Assembly: GCA_942492445.1 (NCBI GenBank)
Contig: CALOEW010000030.1
Location: 1 to 64,000, forward strand
Direction of reading: 5' to 3'
DNA from: NORP240 sp942492445
GTDB lineage: Bacteria > Pseudomonadota > Gammaproteobacteria > Pseudomonadales > Pseudohongiellaceae
Length of the DNA stretch: 64,000 nt
The position numbers and the translations under genes were made by a program. Below, piece after piece: positions 44,392 to 53,696 of this stretch. Position 1 is the first letter of the stretch; the number at the start of each line of letters is the position of its first letter. Below the pieces are notes generated by a model that did no database searches, was not told the origin of the DNA, and was given only the letters and a program-made list of their open reading frames with translations.

Positions 44392-45354
44392 ATGAGCTGG
44401 GAAGTCGGATCCGCATTGAACGTAGCCAGCATACTGCTGGTAGTGGTTGTCATCGCAGCCATGCTTATCTGGGTGGAACGGCGGCTGCTTGGTCTGTGGC
44501 AGGAACGGCTGGGGCCAAACCGCGTGGGTCCACTGGGTTTGCTGCAGGTTGTTGCTGACATGCTGAAGATATTCACCAAGGAGGACTGGACCCCTCCATT
44601 CGCTGACAAATTGAGTTTCGTGCTGGCTCCAGCGATCATTATGACCGTGGTGCTGATGAGTTTCAGCGTCATACCTTTCGCTCCGGGCGTCGGCGTTATC
44701 GACTCCAACATCGGTGTTCTGTTCGTTCTGGCAATGGCTTCCCTGGGCGCATACAGCGTTATGCTCGGTGGCCTGTCCTCAGATAATAAATACGCATTGC
44801 TGGGTAGTTTGCGGGCCGCTGCCCAGATGGTGAGCTACGAAGTTTTCATGGGGATTTCCCTGTTGGGCATTGTGGCCCTGACCGGCAGTTTCAACCTGCG
44901 TGAAATCGTCCTGGCCCAGCAGGATGGCTGGTATGTGATCCCGCAGATTCTCGGATTTATTATTTTCCTGATTGCCGGCATTGCTGAAAGTCATCGCCTG
45001 CCATTCGACAATCCTGAAGCGGAACAGGAAATTTGCGCCGGATACCATACTGAATATTCCGGAATGAAATTCGGCATGTTTTTCGTCGGCGAGTACCTGG
45101 GGCTGGTGCTGATTTCCTCCCTGATCACGGTGCTGTTTTTCGGCGGCTGGCTCGGCCCCGGCTTCCTGCCACCTATCGTGTGGTTCACCATCAAGGCCTT
45201 TTTCTTTATCGCCTTCTTTATCCTGCTGCGGGCAGCCATTCCCAGGCCCCGCTATGATCAACTGATGCGTTATGGCTGGCTGTTTCTGCTGCCTCTGTCG
45301 CTGGTGAATCTGTTGGTTACCGGTGCAGTAATTCTCGCGGGCAGTGGAGGATAA
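44392..45354 (+). CDS. nuoH: NADH-quinone oxidoreductase subunit H
   Basis: A membrane subunit that contacts the quinone tunnel, with eight predicted helices. ERRLLGLWQERLGPNRVGPLGLLQ and GIAESHRLPFDNPEAEQEICAGYHTEYSGM are highly conserved. The length is 320 residues. It starts 4 bases after nuoG and its stop is 3 bases from the nuoI start. Confidence 0.96.
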   Translation: MSWEVGSALNVASILLVVVVIAAMLIWVERRLLGLWQERLGPNRVGPLGLLQVVADMLKIFTKEDWTPPFADKLSFVLAPAIIMTVVLMSFSVIPFAPGVGVIDSNIGVLFVLAMASLGAYSVMLGGLSSDNKYALLGSLRAAAQMVSYEVFMGISLLGIVALTGSFNLREIVLAQQDGWYVIPQILGFIIFLIAGIAESHRLPFDNPEAEQEICAGYHTEYSGMKFGMFFVGEYLGLVLISSLITVLFFGGWLGPGFLPPIVWFTIKAFFFIAFFILLRAAIPRPRYDQLMRYGWLFLLPLSLVNLLVTGAVILAGSGG

Positions 45355-45356
45355 CC

Positions 45357-45896
45357 ATGCTCAGATTGATCAAAGACAGCTTTAGCAGTCAGCTTGTCAC
45401 CCTGTGGCGGGTTTTCAAGCACATGTTCGACAAGACCGATACAGTCGAGTATCCCGACGAGCAGCCCTATATGTTCCCGCGCTGGCGCGGGCGGATAATA
45501 CTTAGCAGGGATCCGGACGGTGAAGAGAGGTGTGTGGCCTGCAATCTGTGTGCCGTGGCCTGTCCGGTCGATTGCATTGCGTTACAGAAAGCTGAAGATG
45601 AGAATGGCCGCTGGTACCCGGAATTTTTCCGAATCAATTTTTCCCGCTGCATCATGTGTGGCTACTGTGAAGAAGCCTGCCCCACCAACGCCATTCAGTT
45701 GACTCCAGACTTTGAAATGGCTGAATACGTGCGTCAGGACATGGTCTGGGAAAAGGAGGATCTGCTGATCAACGGCACCGGCAAGTATCACGATTACAAT
45801 TTTTACCGGGTGGCGGGAATGGCCGTCGGCGGGAAAGACAAGGGTGAGGCGCAGAATGAGGACCCCCCTGTGGACGTGAGGAGCCTGTTGCCATGA
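45357..45896 (+). CDS. nuoI: NADH-quinone oxidoreductase subunit I
   Basis: A ferredoxin-like subunit with two [4Fe-4S] clusters (N6a, N6b). The ligands are in CVACNLCAVACPVDCI and CIMCGYCEEACPTNAI, near residues 59 and 98. It carries electrons to NuoB. The length of 179 residues matches E. coli. The stop overlaps the nuoJ start by 4 bases. Confidence 0.97.
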   Translation: MLRLIKDSFSSQLVTLWRVFKHMFDKTDTVEYPDEQPYMFPRWRGRIILSRDPDGEERCVACNLCAVACPVDCIALQKAEDENGRWYPEFFRINFSRCIMCGYCEEACPTNAIQLTPDFEMAEYVRQDMVWEKEDLLINGTGKYHDYNFYRVAGMAVGGKDKGEAQNEDPPVDVRSLLP

Positions 45897-46375
45897 TGCT
45901 GTTGTTTTACCTAGCGGCCACGGTGGCCCTGATATCCACCGTAGCAGTGATTGTGCAAACAAACGTTGTGCATGCACTGATTTATCTGATTCTTTCGTTG
46001 CTGGCTGTGGCGGTCATATTCTATACCTTCGGTGCACCGTTTGCCGCCATGCTGGAGGCGATTGTCTATGCCGGAGCCATCATGGTGCTGTTTCTGTTTG
46101 TCATCATGATGCTGAACCTGGGAAAGAAAAGCGTCGAGCTGGAGCGAAGCTGGCTGGGCGGCAGGGTCTGGATCGGACCCGGTGTCATGGCCGCGGTACT
46201 GCTGGTTCAGCTGCTTAACGTGGTACGGCAGCAACAGGCAGAGGTCGCGCTCGTCCAGGTGGGTGTTCGCGAGGTGGGCATGGCGTTGTTCGGGCCTTAT
46301 GTGCTGGCGGTCGAGATCGCCTCGGTGCTGCTGTTGGCCGGGCTGGTGGGAGCCTATCACCTGGCCAAGAAGTGA
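45893..46375 (+). CDS. nuoJ: NADH-quinone oxidoreductase subunit J
   Basis: A five-helix membrane subunit. LIYLILSLLAVAVIFYTFGAPFAAMLEAIVYAGAIMVLFLFVIMML holds the pi-bulge helix typical of NuoJ. The length of 160 residues is on the short side, as in related species. It is intact. Confidence 0.94.
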   Translation: MMLLFYLAATVALISTVAVIVQTNVVHALIYLILSLLAVAVIFYTFGAPFAAMLEAIVYAGAIMVLFLFVIMMLNLGKKSVELERSWLGGRVWIGPGVMAAVLLVQLLNVVRQQQAEVALVQVGVREVGMALFGPYVLAVEIASVLLLAGLVGAYHLAKK

Positions 46376-46414
46376 GCGGACGAAACTAACTGGAGAATTC
46401 TGAAGGGCTGAATA

Positions 46415-46723
46415 ATGCAGGCGATTCCATTTGAACAGGGTTTGCTTCTGGCCGTTATGCTGTTTGTGCTCGGTCTGATCGGCGTACTGACACGGCGCAA
46501 CGTGGTTTTCGTCCTGATGAGCCTGGAAATTATGCTCAATGCCTGCGGGCTCGCCTTCGTGGTGTCTTCGGCACGCTGGCAGCATGCAGACGGTCAGATC
46601 ATGTTCCTGATGATTCTGACGCTGGCAGCCGCAGAGGTGGCAGTGGGCCTGGGGCTGATCATTCAGATGTTCCGCAGGTTTCAGACGTTGGATATCAACG
46701 TGCTGACGCAGATGCGGGGTTGA
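46415..46723 (+). CDS. nuoK: NADH-quinone oxidoreductase subunit K
   Basis: A three-helix MrpC-like subunit in the proton path. LGLIGVLTRRNVVFVLMSLEIMLNACGLAF carries the membrane glutamate, and a second acidic residue lies in LAAAEVAVGLGL. The length is 102 residues. A 131-base gap separates it from nuoL. Confidence 0.95.
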   Translation: MQAIPFEQGLLLAVMLFVLGLIGVLTRRNVVFVLMSLEIMLNACGLAFVVSSARWQHADGQIMFLMILTLAAAEVAVGLGLIIQMFRRFQTLDINVLTQMRG

Positions 46724-46854
46724 GCCTTCTGGATGATCACCGAGGGCATTGATTTCAGGGGCGCTCCGGCTGCGGTTCACAGTCCGCAGATTGAACTGAA
46801 CGTGGCGCCGTGAATAACGACGATTAACTGGTAACCAACAACAAGAGATGCATC

Positions 46855-48702
46855 GTGCTTGATTTGATCTGGCTATTACCGGCACTCCCGCTGGCAGGAT
46901 TTCTGATACTGGCTTTCACCGGAGGGGAACTTCCGAAACCCGTGGTGGCCACCGTGGGAGCGGGTTCGGTAGGTCTGGCCTTCGTCGTGGCGGCGTTGTG
47001 CAGCTATCAACTGCTGTCATCGGGGCAGGACAGTTTCCAGCTGACGCTCTGGGAATGGATGGCAGCAGGGGATTTCAGTTCCGCGTTTTCGTTCTACCTG
47101 GACGGCCTCACGGTAGTAATGATCCTGGTGATATCCGGGGTGGGATTTCTGATTCACCTTTATTCCACCGGGTTTATGATCGACGACCCGGGGTACAGCC
47201 GCTTTTTCGCGTACATGAACCTGTTTGTGGCTGCCATGCTGGTGCTGGTGCTGGCCGACAACCTGGTATTGCTCTACCTGGGCTGGGAGGGAGTCGGGCT
47301 GTGCAGTTACCTGCTCATCGGTTTCTGGTACGAAAATCCTGCCAACGGCTATGCCGCCCGGAAAGCTTTCGTGGTAACCCGGGTTGGTGACACGTCCATG
47401 GCGCTGGGACTGTTCCTGCTGTTCTCGCAGCTGGGCACCCTGAATATCCAGGAACTGATGCACAATGCACAGCAGCAGTGGCAGATCGGATCCGGCATGG
47501 CGGTGGCGGCAACGCTGTTATTGCTTGGCGGCGCCGTGGGGAAATCGGCGCAATTGCCATTGCAGACGTGGCTGCCTGACGCCATGGCCGGCCCGACACC
47601 AATCAGCGCCCTCATTCATGCGGCGACAATGGTTACCGCCGGCGTATACCTGATAGCCCGGACTCACCTGCTGTTCGAACTGGCACCGACCGTTCAGTCA
47701 CTGGTAGCATGGATAGGGCTGGTCACTCTGCTGATGGCAGGGTTTACGGCACTCACCCAACACGACATCAAACGCATCCTGGCCTACTCCACCATCAGTC
47801 AGATCGGTTACATGTTCCTTGGGCTTGGCGTTGGCGCCTGGTCCGCGGCAGTCTTTCACCTGATGACCCATGCGTTCTTCAAGGCATTGTTGTTCCTGGC
47901 TGCAGGAACGGTGATTCTCAGCCTGCATCATGAACACAATATTTTCAAGATGGGTGGAATGCGCAAGCACCTGCCGGTGGCGTTCTGGTCCTTTCTGATC
48001 GGCAGCGCGGCACTTACGGCATTGCCGCTGACCTCGGGTTATTTCAGCAAGGACGAGATTCTGCTGGCAGCCCTGGAAAGTGGCGGTAGCGGTGCGCTGC
48101 TGTGGCTGGGAGGCGTGATTGGCGCACTCTTTACCGCGATTTACAGTTTCCGGCTGGTGTTCGTAGTCTTTTTCGGTGAGTGCCACCACCCTGCCAGAGA
48201 GATCACGGGCTTTAAGATGGCTGCTCCACTGGTGGTGCTGGGCGTGCTTGCATTGGTAGGGGGGTGGATTCACGTCCCGGTCGATGCCGTGTTCAGCCAC
48301 GGTGAAGCGGGCCATGAAGAGCATCACGTGAGTCTGTTTATTCACGCGCTGATGATCGCCGTACCGATTATCGGTGTTGGAATTTCCTACCTGTTTTTCT
48401 GTGCCAGAACCTGGTCAGCCGAGCAGCTTGTCAAACCGGGGATAGGTGCCACGTTGCATCGGTTCTGGTTCAGTGGCTGGGGCATGGACCGCCTGTATCA
48501 GTCCATTTTTGTCAACCCCTTCGTGGGCCTGGCAAGGCTAAACAGTAAAGATATCGTCGATCTACTGATAGGGCTGTTGGTTTCCATCACCAGTCTTGCG
48601 AACCGGTTACTGGTCAGAACCCAGACCGGTTATCTGCGCTGGTACGCAGCCAGCGTGATGGCGGGCGTCATCATTCTGATTGCGATAGGAGCATTGCTGT
48701 GA
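46855..48702 (+). CDS. nuoL: NADH-quinone oxidoreductase subunit L
   Basis: The largest antiporter-like subunit of complex I, with a lateral helix at the C terminus. YLGWEGVGLCSYLLIGFWYE, TWLPDAMAGPTPISALIHAATMVTAGVYLIAR and a downstream lysine helix are the proton-channel blocks. The length is 615 residues. Translation starts at GTG. Its stop overlaps the nuoM GTG. Confidence 0.96.
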   Translation: MLDLIWLLPALPLAGFLILAFTGGELPKPVVATVGAGSVGLAFVVAALCSYQLLSSGQDSFQLTLWEWMAAGDFSSAFSFYLDGLTVVMILVISGVGFLIHLYSTGFMIDDPGYSRFFAYMNLFVAAMLVLVLADNLVLLYLGWEGVGLCSYLLIGFWYENPANGYAARKAFVVTRVGDTSMALGLFLLFSQLGTLNIQELMHNAQQQWQIGSGMAVAATLLLLGGAVGKSAQLPLQTWLPDAMAGPTPISALIHAATMVTAGVYLIARTHLLFELAPTVQSLVAWIGLVTLLMAGFTALTQHDIKRILAYSTISQIGYMFLGLGVGAWSAAVFHLMTHAFFKALLFLAAGTVILSLHHEHNIFKMGGMRKHLPVAFWSFLIGSAALTALPLTSGYFSKDEILLAALESGGSGALLWLGGVIGALFTAIYSFRLVFVVFFGECHHPAREITGFKMAAPLVVLGVLALVGGWIHVPVDAVFSHGEAGHEEHHVSLFIHALMIAVPIIGVGISYLFFCARTWSAEQLVKPGIGATLHRFWFSGWGMDRLYQSIFVNPFVGLARLNSKDIVDLLIGLLVSITSLANRLLVRTQTGYLRWYAASVMAGVIILIAIGALL

Positions 48703-50174
48703 TTCTGGCCTGGCTGATTATCATTCTGTTTATCGGTGGTGTGGCTGCGTGGCTGGCAGACTTTATCGATCCGAAACTGCCCAGGGTCGTTGCTCTGATT
48801 TTCCTGCTCGTCGATGGAGTGTTACTGTTCAACGTGCTCCTCGACACGCCCTTCACGCCAGCGGGCGCCTCCGGTGAGTGGCTGGCCTATATGAAAGCCG
48901 GCTGGATGCCGCGGTTTGAGATTTATTTCCAGCTGGGGATGGACGGTCTGAGCTGGTTGATGGGATTTCTTACGGTATTTCTCGGCATCATGGCGGTTGG
49001 TGCCGCCTGGAACGAGATCAGGGAAAGAGCCGGTTTCTTTTATTTCAACCTGCTGTGGACGCTGGCGGGCGTAATCGGCGTATTCGTCGCCCTGGACCTG
49101 TTCCTGTTTTTCTTCTTCTGGGAAGTCATGCTGATTCCCATGTACCTCATCATTGCTATCTGGGGGCACGAAAACAAGAACTACGCGGCCATGAAATTTT
49201 TCATCTTCACCCAGGTATCCGGTCTGTTGATGCTGATCGGAATTCTGGCGATGGCCTATTTTCATTACCAGCAGTTCGGCACCTTCAGCTTCGATTATTT
49301 TGCCCTGCAGAATGTCCAACTGGCCGGCAACACGGCAATGCTGGTCATGCTGCTGTTTTTCATCGGTTTCGGAACCAAGCTGCCCTCTGTTCCCATGCAT
49401 ACCTGGCTGCCTGACGCCCACAGTCAGGCGCCCACCGCGGGCAGTGTCATACTTGCCGGCATCCTGCTCAAGACCGGAGCCTACGGGCTGATTCGTTTCA
49501 CCGTGCCACTGTTTGAAGACGCGGCCCGGGCATTCGCGCCGGTAGCCATGACCCTGGCTGCAGTGAGCATTGTTTATTGTGCCAAGGTGGCTTTCGCACA
49601 GACCGATCTGAAGCGCCTGATTGCCTACACCAGTGTCAGTCACATGGGGTTTGTAACACTTGGTGTTTTCGCCTGGAACGAACAGGCGGTCCAGGGTGCG
49701 GTTATGACCATGTTGGCTCACGGGCTCAGCGCTGCGGCGCTGTTCATGCTGGCCGGAGGTCTTCAGCACCGTATTCACACCCGGGATATGGGGCAGATGG
49801 GCGGCTTCTGGGCAAAAGTGCCGCGGATGTCGGTTGTGGCCCTGTTTTTCTCTATCGCAGCGCTGGGAATGCCGGGCCTCGGGAATTTCGTCGGGGAATT
49901 TCTCGCGTTGATAGGAGCGTTTCAGGTCAATATCCCATTGACTGCCATTGCCGCCATCGGTTTGATCCTCGCCTCCGTGTATTCCCTGTGGGTACTGCAG
50001 AAGGTTTTCCAGGGCAGTTACAAAAGCGACAAGGTCGAAGAAACCGCTCTGGTCGATCTGAGTCGGCAGGAGATGGGTTTTTATCTCGCCATGATGGCTG
50101 GTCTGGTGTGGATGGGAGTCTACCCCGGTACGTTTCTCGATCTGTCCGCCATGACACTGGGCAGTTTTTTTTAG
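48699..50174 (+). CDS. nuoM: NADH-quinone oxidoreductase subunit M
   Basis: An antiporter-like membrane subunit of complex I. FFFWEVMLIPMYLIIAIWG and TWLPDAHSQAPTAGSVILAGILLKTGAYGLIRF are the canonical channel segments. The length is 491 residues. The GTG start overlaps nuoL by 4 bases. Confidence 0.96.
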   Translation: MILAWLIIILFIGGVAAWLADFIDPKLPRVVALIFLLVDGVLLFNVLLDTPFTPAGASGEWLAYMKAGWMPRFEIYFQLGMDGLSWLMGFLTVFLGIMAVGAAWNEIRERAGFFYFNLLWTLAGVIGVFVALDLFLFFFFWEVMLIPMYLIIAIWGHENKNYAAMKFFIFTQVSGLLMLIGILAMAYFHYQQFGTFSFDYFALQNVQLAGNTAMLVMLLFFIGFGTKLPSVPMHTWLPDAHSQAPTAGSVILAGILLKTGAYGLIRFTVPLFEDAARAFAPVAMTLAAVSIVYCAKVAFAQTDLKRLIAYTSVSHMGFVTLGVFAWNEQAVQGAVMTMLAHGLSAAALFMLAGGLQHRIHTRDMGQMGGFWAKVPRMSVVALFFSIAALGMPGLGNFVGEFLALIGAFQVNIPLTAIAAIGLILASVYSLWVLQKVFQGSYKSDKVEETALVDLSRQEMGFYLAMMAGLVWMGVYPGTFLDLSAMTLGSFF

Positions 50175-50194
50175 AATCAGTAGCAGGTTTGTAA

Positions 50195-51661
50195 ATGGAA
50201 ACAGCAATAACACTTCAGGATCTTGTACCGTTACTGCCTGTTCTGGTTGTCACTGGCATGGCAGTGGTGGTCATGCTGTTGATCGCACTGAAACGCAATC
50301 ACATCCTTGTCGGCGCAGCCACCGTGTTCGGTATCGTGCTGGCGCTGATCGCGACGGTTCTGGTGATCCCGTTTGCCGGTCGTCAGCTAACCCCGCTGCT
50401 GATGATCGATAATTTCAGCCTGTTCTTCACGATGGTAATTCTGCTGGCTACTGGTTTCATTGCCGCATTCAGCTTTCCCTACCTTTGCGATTTGAAGGAT
50501 GAAGTCGAAGAATTTTACCTGCTGCTGCTGATCGCCACCGTCGGCGCCCTGGTCATGGTAAGCAGTAATCATTTTGTCAGTGCCTTCCTGGGGCTGGAAA
50601 CACTCAGTATTTCGCTCTATGCCATGATTGCCTACCCCCTGCACAGCAAGGACGCGGTCAAGTTTCCTCTGGAAGCAGCGGTCAAATACCTGGTGTTGTC
50701 GGCGGTATCCTCAGCGTTTATCCTGTTCGGCATCGCACTTCTGTATGCGCAGACCGGCACCCTGCAGTTCTCCGATCTGTCCCTGGCCTCAAGTGGTGTT
50801 ACTGACGGCTTTTTCGTCACCACTCTGGTGCTGTTGTTTGCGGGAGTAGGCTTCAAGCTGTCCCTGGCACCATTCCATATCTGGACACCGGATGTCTACG
50901 AAGGGGCACCACTGCCGGCCACCATGTTTCTCGCCACCGTGGGTAAAGCCGCGATGATGGTGCTGCTGCTGCGTTTCATGGTGGCTTCCCAGGCACTTTC
51001 CTTCAACCCGGTTGTCACGGTGGTCGGCTGCATGGCGGTATTGTCGATTCTGGTCGGAAACCTGCTGGCTCTGGTGCAGGAGAATCTGAAGCGGATTCTG
51101 GCTTATTCCTCCATCGCCCATATGGGGTATCTTCTGATCGCATTGATCGCCCTGAGTGACGCCAGCACCAGGCTGGGGGTTGAAGCAATCAGTTTTTATC
51201 TTATTGCCTATATCATCATGTCGCTGGGAGCCTTCGGTGTGGCCACGGTGGTGTCCAGCAGCGAGAAGGAATTCGACTTTGTTGCCGATTACCAGGGGCT
51301 TTTCTGGCGTGAGCCGTGGCTGGCCCTGTTGTTGACTTCCATGCTCCTGTCTCTGGCTGGTATTCCACTCACTGTCGGCTTCATCGGCAAGTTTTACGTG
51401 GTTCTGGCGGGTGTAGAGGGGGCGTTGTGGGGCCTGTTGCTGGTGCTGGTAGTCGGCAGTGGCATCAGCATTTATTACTACCTGCGAATTATTTACCGCA
51501 TGCTTTTACAACCCGAGTTTGATCAGGCCTACCGTGTGGCCGGGTGGGGCAGTATCGGTTCCTACGCAGTGCTGGCGTTCCTGCTGGCGGCCCTGCTGAT
51601 TCTGGGGGTTTACCCGGCTTTTCTCATGTCCCTGATTGAAACCGTCTCGGTTTCCATTTGA
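50195..51661 (+). CDS. nuoN: NADH-quinone oxidoreductase subunit N
   Basis: The third antiporter-like subunit and the end of the 13-gene operon. FLGLETLSISLYAMIAY and FHIWTPDVYEGAPLPATMFLATVGKAA are conserved channel blocks. The length is 488 residues. A 233-base gap without a recognised gene or clear terminator follows before gpsA. Confidence 0.96.
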   Translation: METAITLQDLVPLLPVLVVTGMAVVVMLLIALKRNHILVGAATVFGIVLALIATVLVIPFAGRQLTPLLMIDNFSLFFTMVILLATGFIAAFSFPYLCDLKDEVEEFYLLLLIATVGALVMVSSNHFVSAFLGLETLSISLYAMIAYPLHSKDAVKFPLEAAVKYLVLSAVSSAFILFGIALLYAQTGTLQFSDLSLASSGVTDGFFVTTLVLLFAGVGFKLSLAPFHIWTPDVYEGAPLPATMFLATVGKAAMMVLLLRFMVASQALSFNPVVTVVGCMAVLSILVGNLLALVQENLKRILAYSSIAHMGYLLIALIALSDASTRLGVEAISFYLIAYIIMSLGAFGVATVVSSSEKEFDFVADYQGLFWREPWLALLLTSMLLSLAGIPLTVGFIGKFYVVLAGVEGALWGLLLVLVVGSGISIYYYLRIIYRMLLQPEFDQAYRVAGWGSIGSYAVLAFLLAALLILGVYPAFLMSLIETVSVSI

Positions 51662-51894
51662 CCACGTCCGTCAGCAGACAGACTGCACCCCCGCCCGCTC
51701 AACCGCTTGCGGCTTCCCCTGCATTCAGTGCCCCACGCAACCCTGTTGGGCATATCCGCAACTGCCCCGGGTGCTGTGGCGTGGTCGGCTGTATCCTCAG
51801 GTTCTGAACCGGGCCTGCGTGGCTGGAGATTCATGGTTATCTCACCGGATTCAGACTATCATTGGCGCCCGGACAACTTGCATTTGGCAGGATA

Positions 51895-52935
51895 ATGGAG
51901 ATTGAAAAAGTAGCCGTGCTGGGCGGTGGCAGTTTCGGCACGGTCATCGCGAACATCATTGCCGAAAACGGCTACCCGGTATTTTTCTGGATGCGCAGCA
52001 GAGAAATGGCACGGGAAGTGAACGAGCGACGGGAAAATACCCAGTATCTGCCAGGGTACCGGTTGCACCAGAATGTCACGGCAACCAACGACATGCGAAC
52101 CGCTGTTGCCGATGCCGACATCATTTTCGTGGCCGTGCCCAGCCACTCGTTCCGGGCCGTAGTTCGCCTGATGCGACACTTCTTCCCACTCGAGGCGATG
52201 CTGATCAGCACCACCAAAGGGATCGAGCGGGGCACATTTATGCTGATGAGCCAGATTCTGCGCCAGGAAGCACCCAGAGCCAGGGTTGGTGTGCTGAGTG
52301 GGCCTAATCTGGCCAAGGAAATCGCCCTCCGGAATCTTACCGGTACTGTGATCGCAAGTGAACATGTCAGCGTCCGCGAAGCGGTGAAGAAAATACTGGC
52401 GTCCGACTATTTCCGCGTATACAGCAATGATGATTTTTTCGGGATCGAGTTGGGTGGTTCGCTGAAAAATATTTACGCGATCATCGCAGGGCTTGCGGCT
52501 GCCCTTGGCATGGGCCATAACACCAATAGCATGCTGATTACCCGCAGTCTGACTGAGATGGCGAGATTCGGGCGGGAGTTGGGCGCCGACCCCATGACCT
52601 TTCTGGGGCTGGCCGGGGTCGGTGATCTTATTGTAACCTGTTCTACGCCCCTTAGCCGAAACTACCGAATCGGCTACATCCTCGGTAAGGGAAAGTCCCT
52701 CGACCAGGCAATCAGCGAAGTGGGGCAGGTCGCGGAGGGATTGAACACGTTGCAGTTGGTGAAGCAGAAGGCCGATGAACTGGAGGTTTACATGCCGCTG
52801 GCCAGTGCGCTATACCGTGTTATCTATGAGGGAGAATCAATTGAAAAAATCATCCCTTCACTGATGCAGAGTGAACAGGCGCTTGACGTGGAATTCGCAG
52901 CCCGGGACGAGAAGCAACTGAACCACAAGGAGTAG
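51895..52935 (+). CDS. gpsA: Glycerol-3-phosphate dehydrogenase [NAD(P)+]
   Basis: GpsA reduces dihydroxyacetone phosphate to sn-glycerol-3-phosphate for phospholipid synthesis. The N-terminal GGGSFGTVIAN loop binds NAD(P). The SGPNLAKEI segment, catalytic Lys in LGGSLKNIYAI and MGHNTNSMLITRSLTEM are conserved. I take the ATG at 51895 after an AGGAT site; an upstream in-frame start lacks support. The length is 346 residues. The DUF4389 gene begins 3 bases after its stop. Confidence 0.95.
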   Translation: MEIEKVAVLGGGSFGTVIANIIAENGYPVFFWMRSREMAREVNERRENTQYLPGYRLHQNVTATNDMRTAVADADIIFVAVPSHSFRAVVRLMRHFFPLEAMLISTTKGIERGTFMLMSQILRQEAPRARVGVLSGPNLAKEIALRNLTGTVIASEHVSVREAVKKILASDYFRVYSNDDFFGIELGGSLKNIYAIIAGLAAALGMGHNTNSMLITRSLTEMARFGRELGADPMTFLGLAGVGDLIVTCSTPLSRNYRIGYILGKGKSLDQAISEVGQVAEGLNTLQLVKQKADELEVYMPLASALYRVIYEGESIEKIIPSLMQSEQALDVEFAARDEKQLNHKE

Positions 52936-52938
52936 CAG

Positions 52939-53616
52939 ATGGATGATGATCTGGATGATGTAACGGATCACCTGAAGGAACGCTCCACTTGGCTGCGTAT
53001 TTTCTTTATGGTGGGGTTTGCTCTGGCACTTTACGTCGTGGGGATCGTAATTCTGTTCATCACCCTGGCACAGGTACTGTTCAATATTTTCACTGGCGCC
53101 GACAACCGCAACCTGCGTCGCCTGGGTGCCGATCTGGCTGAGTACGTGAATCAGATTCTTCGGTATCTCACATACAATACCGATGTCCGGCCGTTCCCGT
53201 TCAGTCCGTTTCCAGATCAGAGCGACGCGGATGGGGACAACGGCGGCCCCGAAGATTCCGATGGGGGTAACGAATTTTCAGAGCGTGGCGACGAAGCAGC
53301 CAGTCACGGCGCTGGCAGGAGCCGGGAGGGCGCTGCCGGGCCTGACGTAAAAAAAAACTCCCGGGATCAGAATCCATCTGATTCCGGGGAGCCAATTGAC
53401 GAACAGCACTTGACAGAGGAATCAATCATGTCCAAGGATCAGAACCCGGGCGATGACTCGCAAGCCGGCAACGGTGACGAGGGGGCCAGCCTGACGAGCC
53501 TCGCAGACATCAAGGTCAGGAAAACGGAACAGAAAGAGCAGAGGCCAAACCCCTTTGCCAGGCTGCAGACAGGCGGGCCGGTGTCGGGCGACGGTAACCC
53601 GGAACATAAAGAGTGA
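52939..53616 (+). CDS. DUF4389 domain protein with a long hydrophilic tail
   Basis: The first 95 residues are a DUF4389 domain: a membrane helix (FFMVGFALALYVVGIVILFITLA) and an amphipathic segment ending in RYLTYNTDVRPFPFSPFP. Known relatives mostly end about there. Here about 130 further residues are polar, rich in Asp, Glu, Gly and Ser, with two similar phrases (RDQNPSDSGEP and KDQNPGDDSQAG). An internal ATG at 53428 follows an AGAGGA site and could start a separate 62-residue product. Within the tail lies an A9 run followed by a strong hairpin. It is coupled to gpsA. Function is unknown. Confidence 0.75.
   Translation: MDDDLDDVTDHLKERSTWLRIFFMVGFALALYVVGIVILFITLAQVLFNIFTGADNRNLRRLGADLAEYVNQILRYLTYNTDVRPFPFSPFPDQSDADGDNGGPEDSDGGNEFSERGDEAASHGAGRSREGAAGPDVKKNSRDQNPSDSGEPIDEQHLTEESIMSKDQNPGDDSQAGNGDEGASLTSLADIKVRKTEQKEQRPNPFARLQTGGPVSGDGNPEHKE
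53349..53391 (-). terminator. Minus-strand terminator-like hairpin with T9, inside the DUF4389 gene
   Basis: On the minus strand a 13-bp stem with one bulged G and a 7-base loop is followed directly by nine T. That is a textbook intrinsic terminator shape. It is antisense to the coding tail; folE, the nearest minus-strand gene upstream, is 1.2 kb away. On the plus strand the same DNA is an A9 slippery run followed by a hairpin. Confidence 0.5.
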
Positions 53617-53696
53617 CCAGGGCCTGCCTGAAGACGCGGTGTGCAGGTCGGCACCAGGGAGAGTGATTATCAGACTCCGAACGAACCCGCTGGATC

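Noticed and set aside
48822..50213. 463-codon open frame antisense to nuoM
   Set aside because: Its product is rich in His, Gln and Arg without known domains, and the plus strand encodes a clear NuoM. Long antisense frames are common in GC-biased codons.
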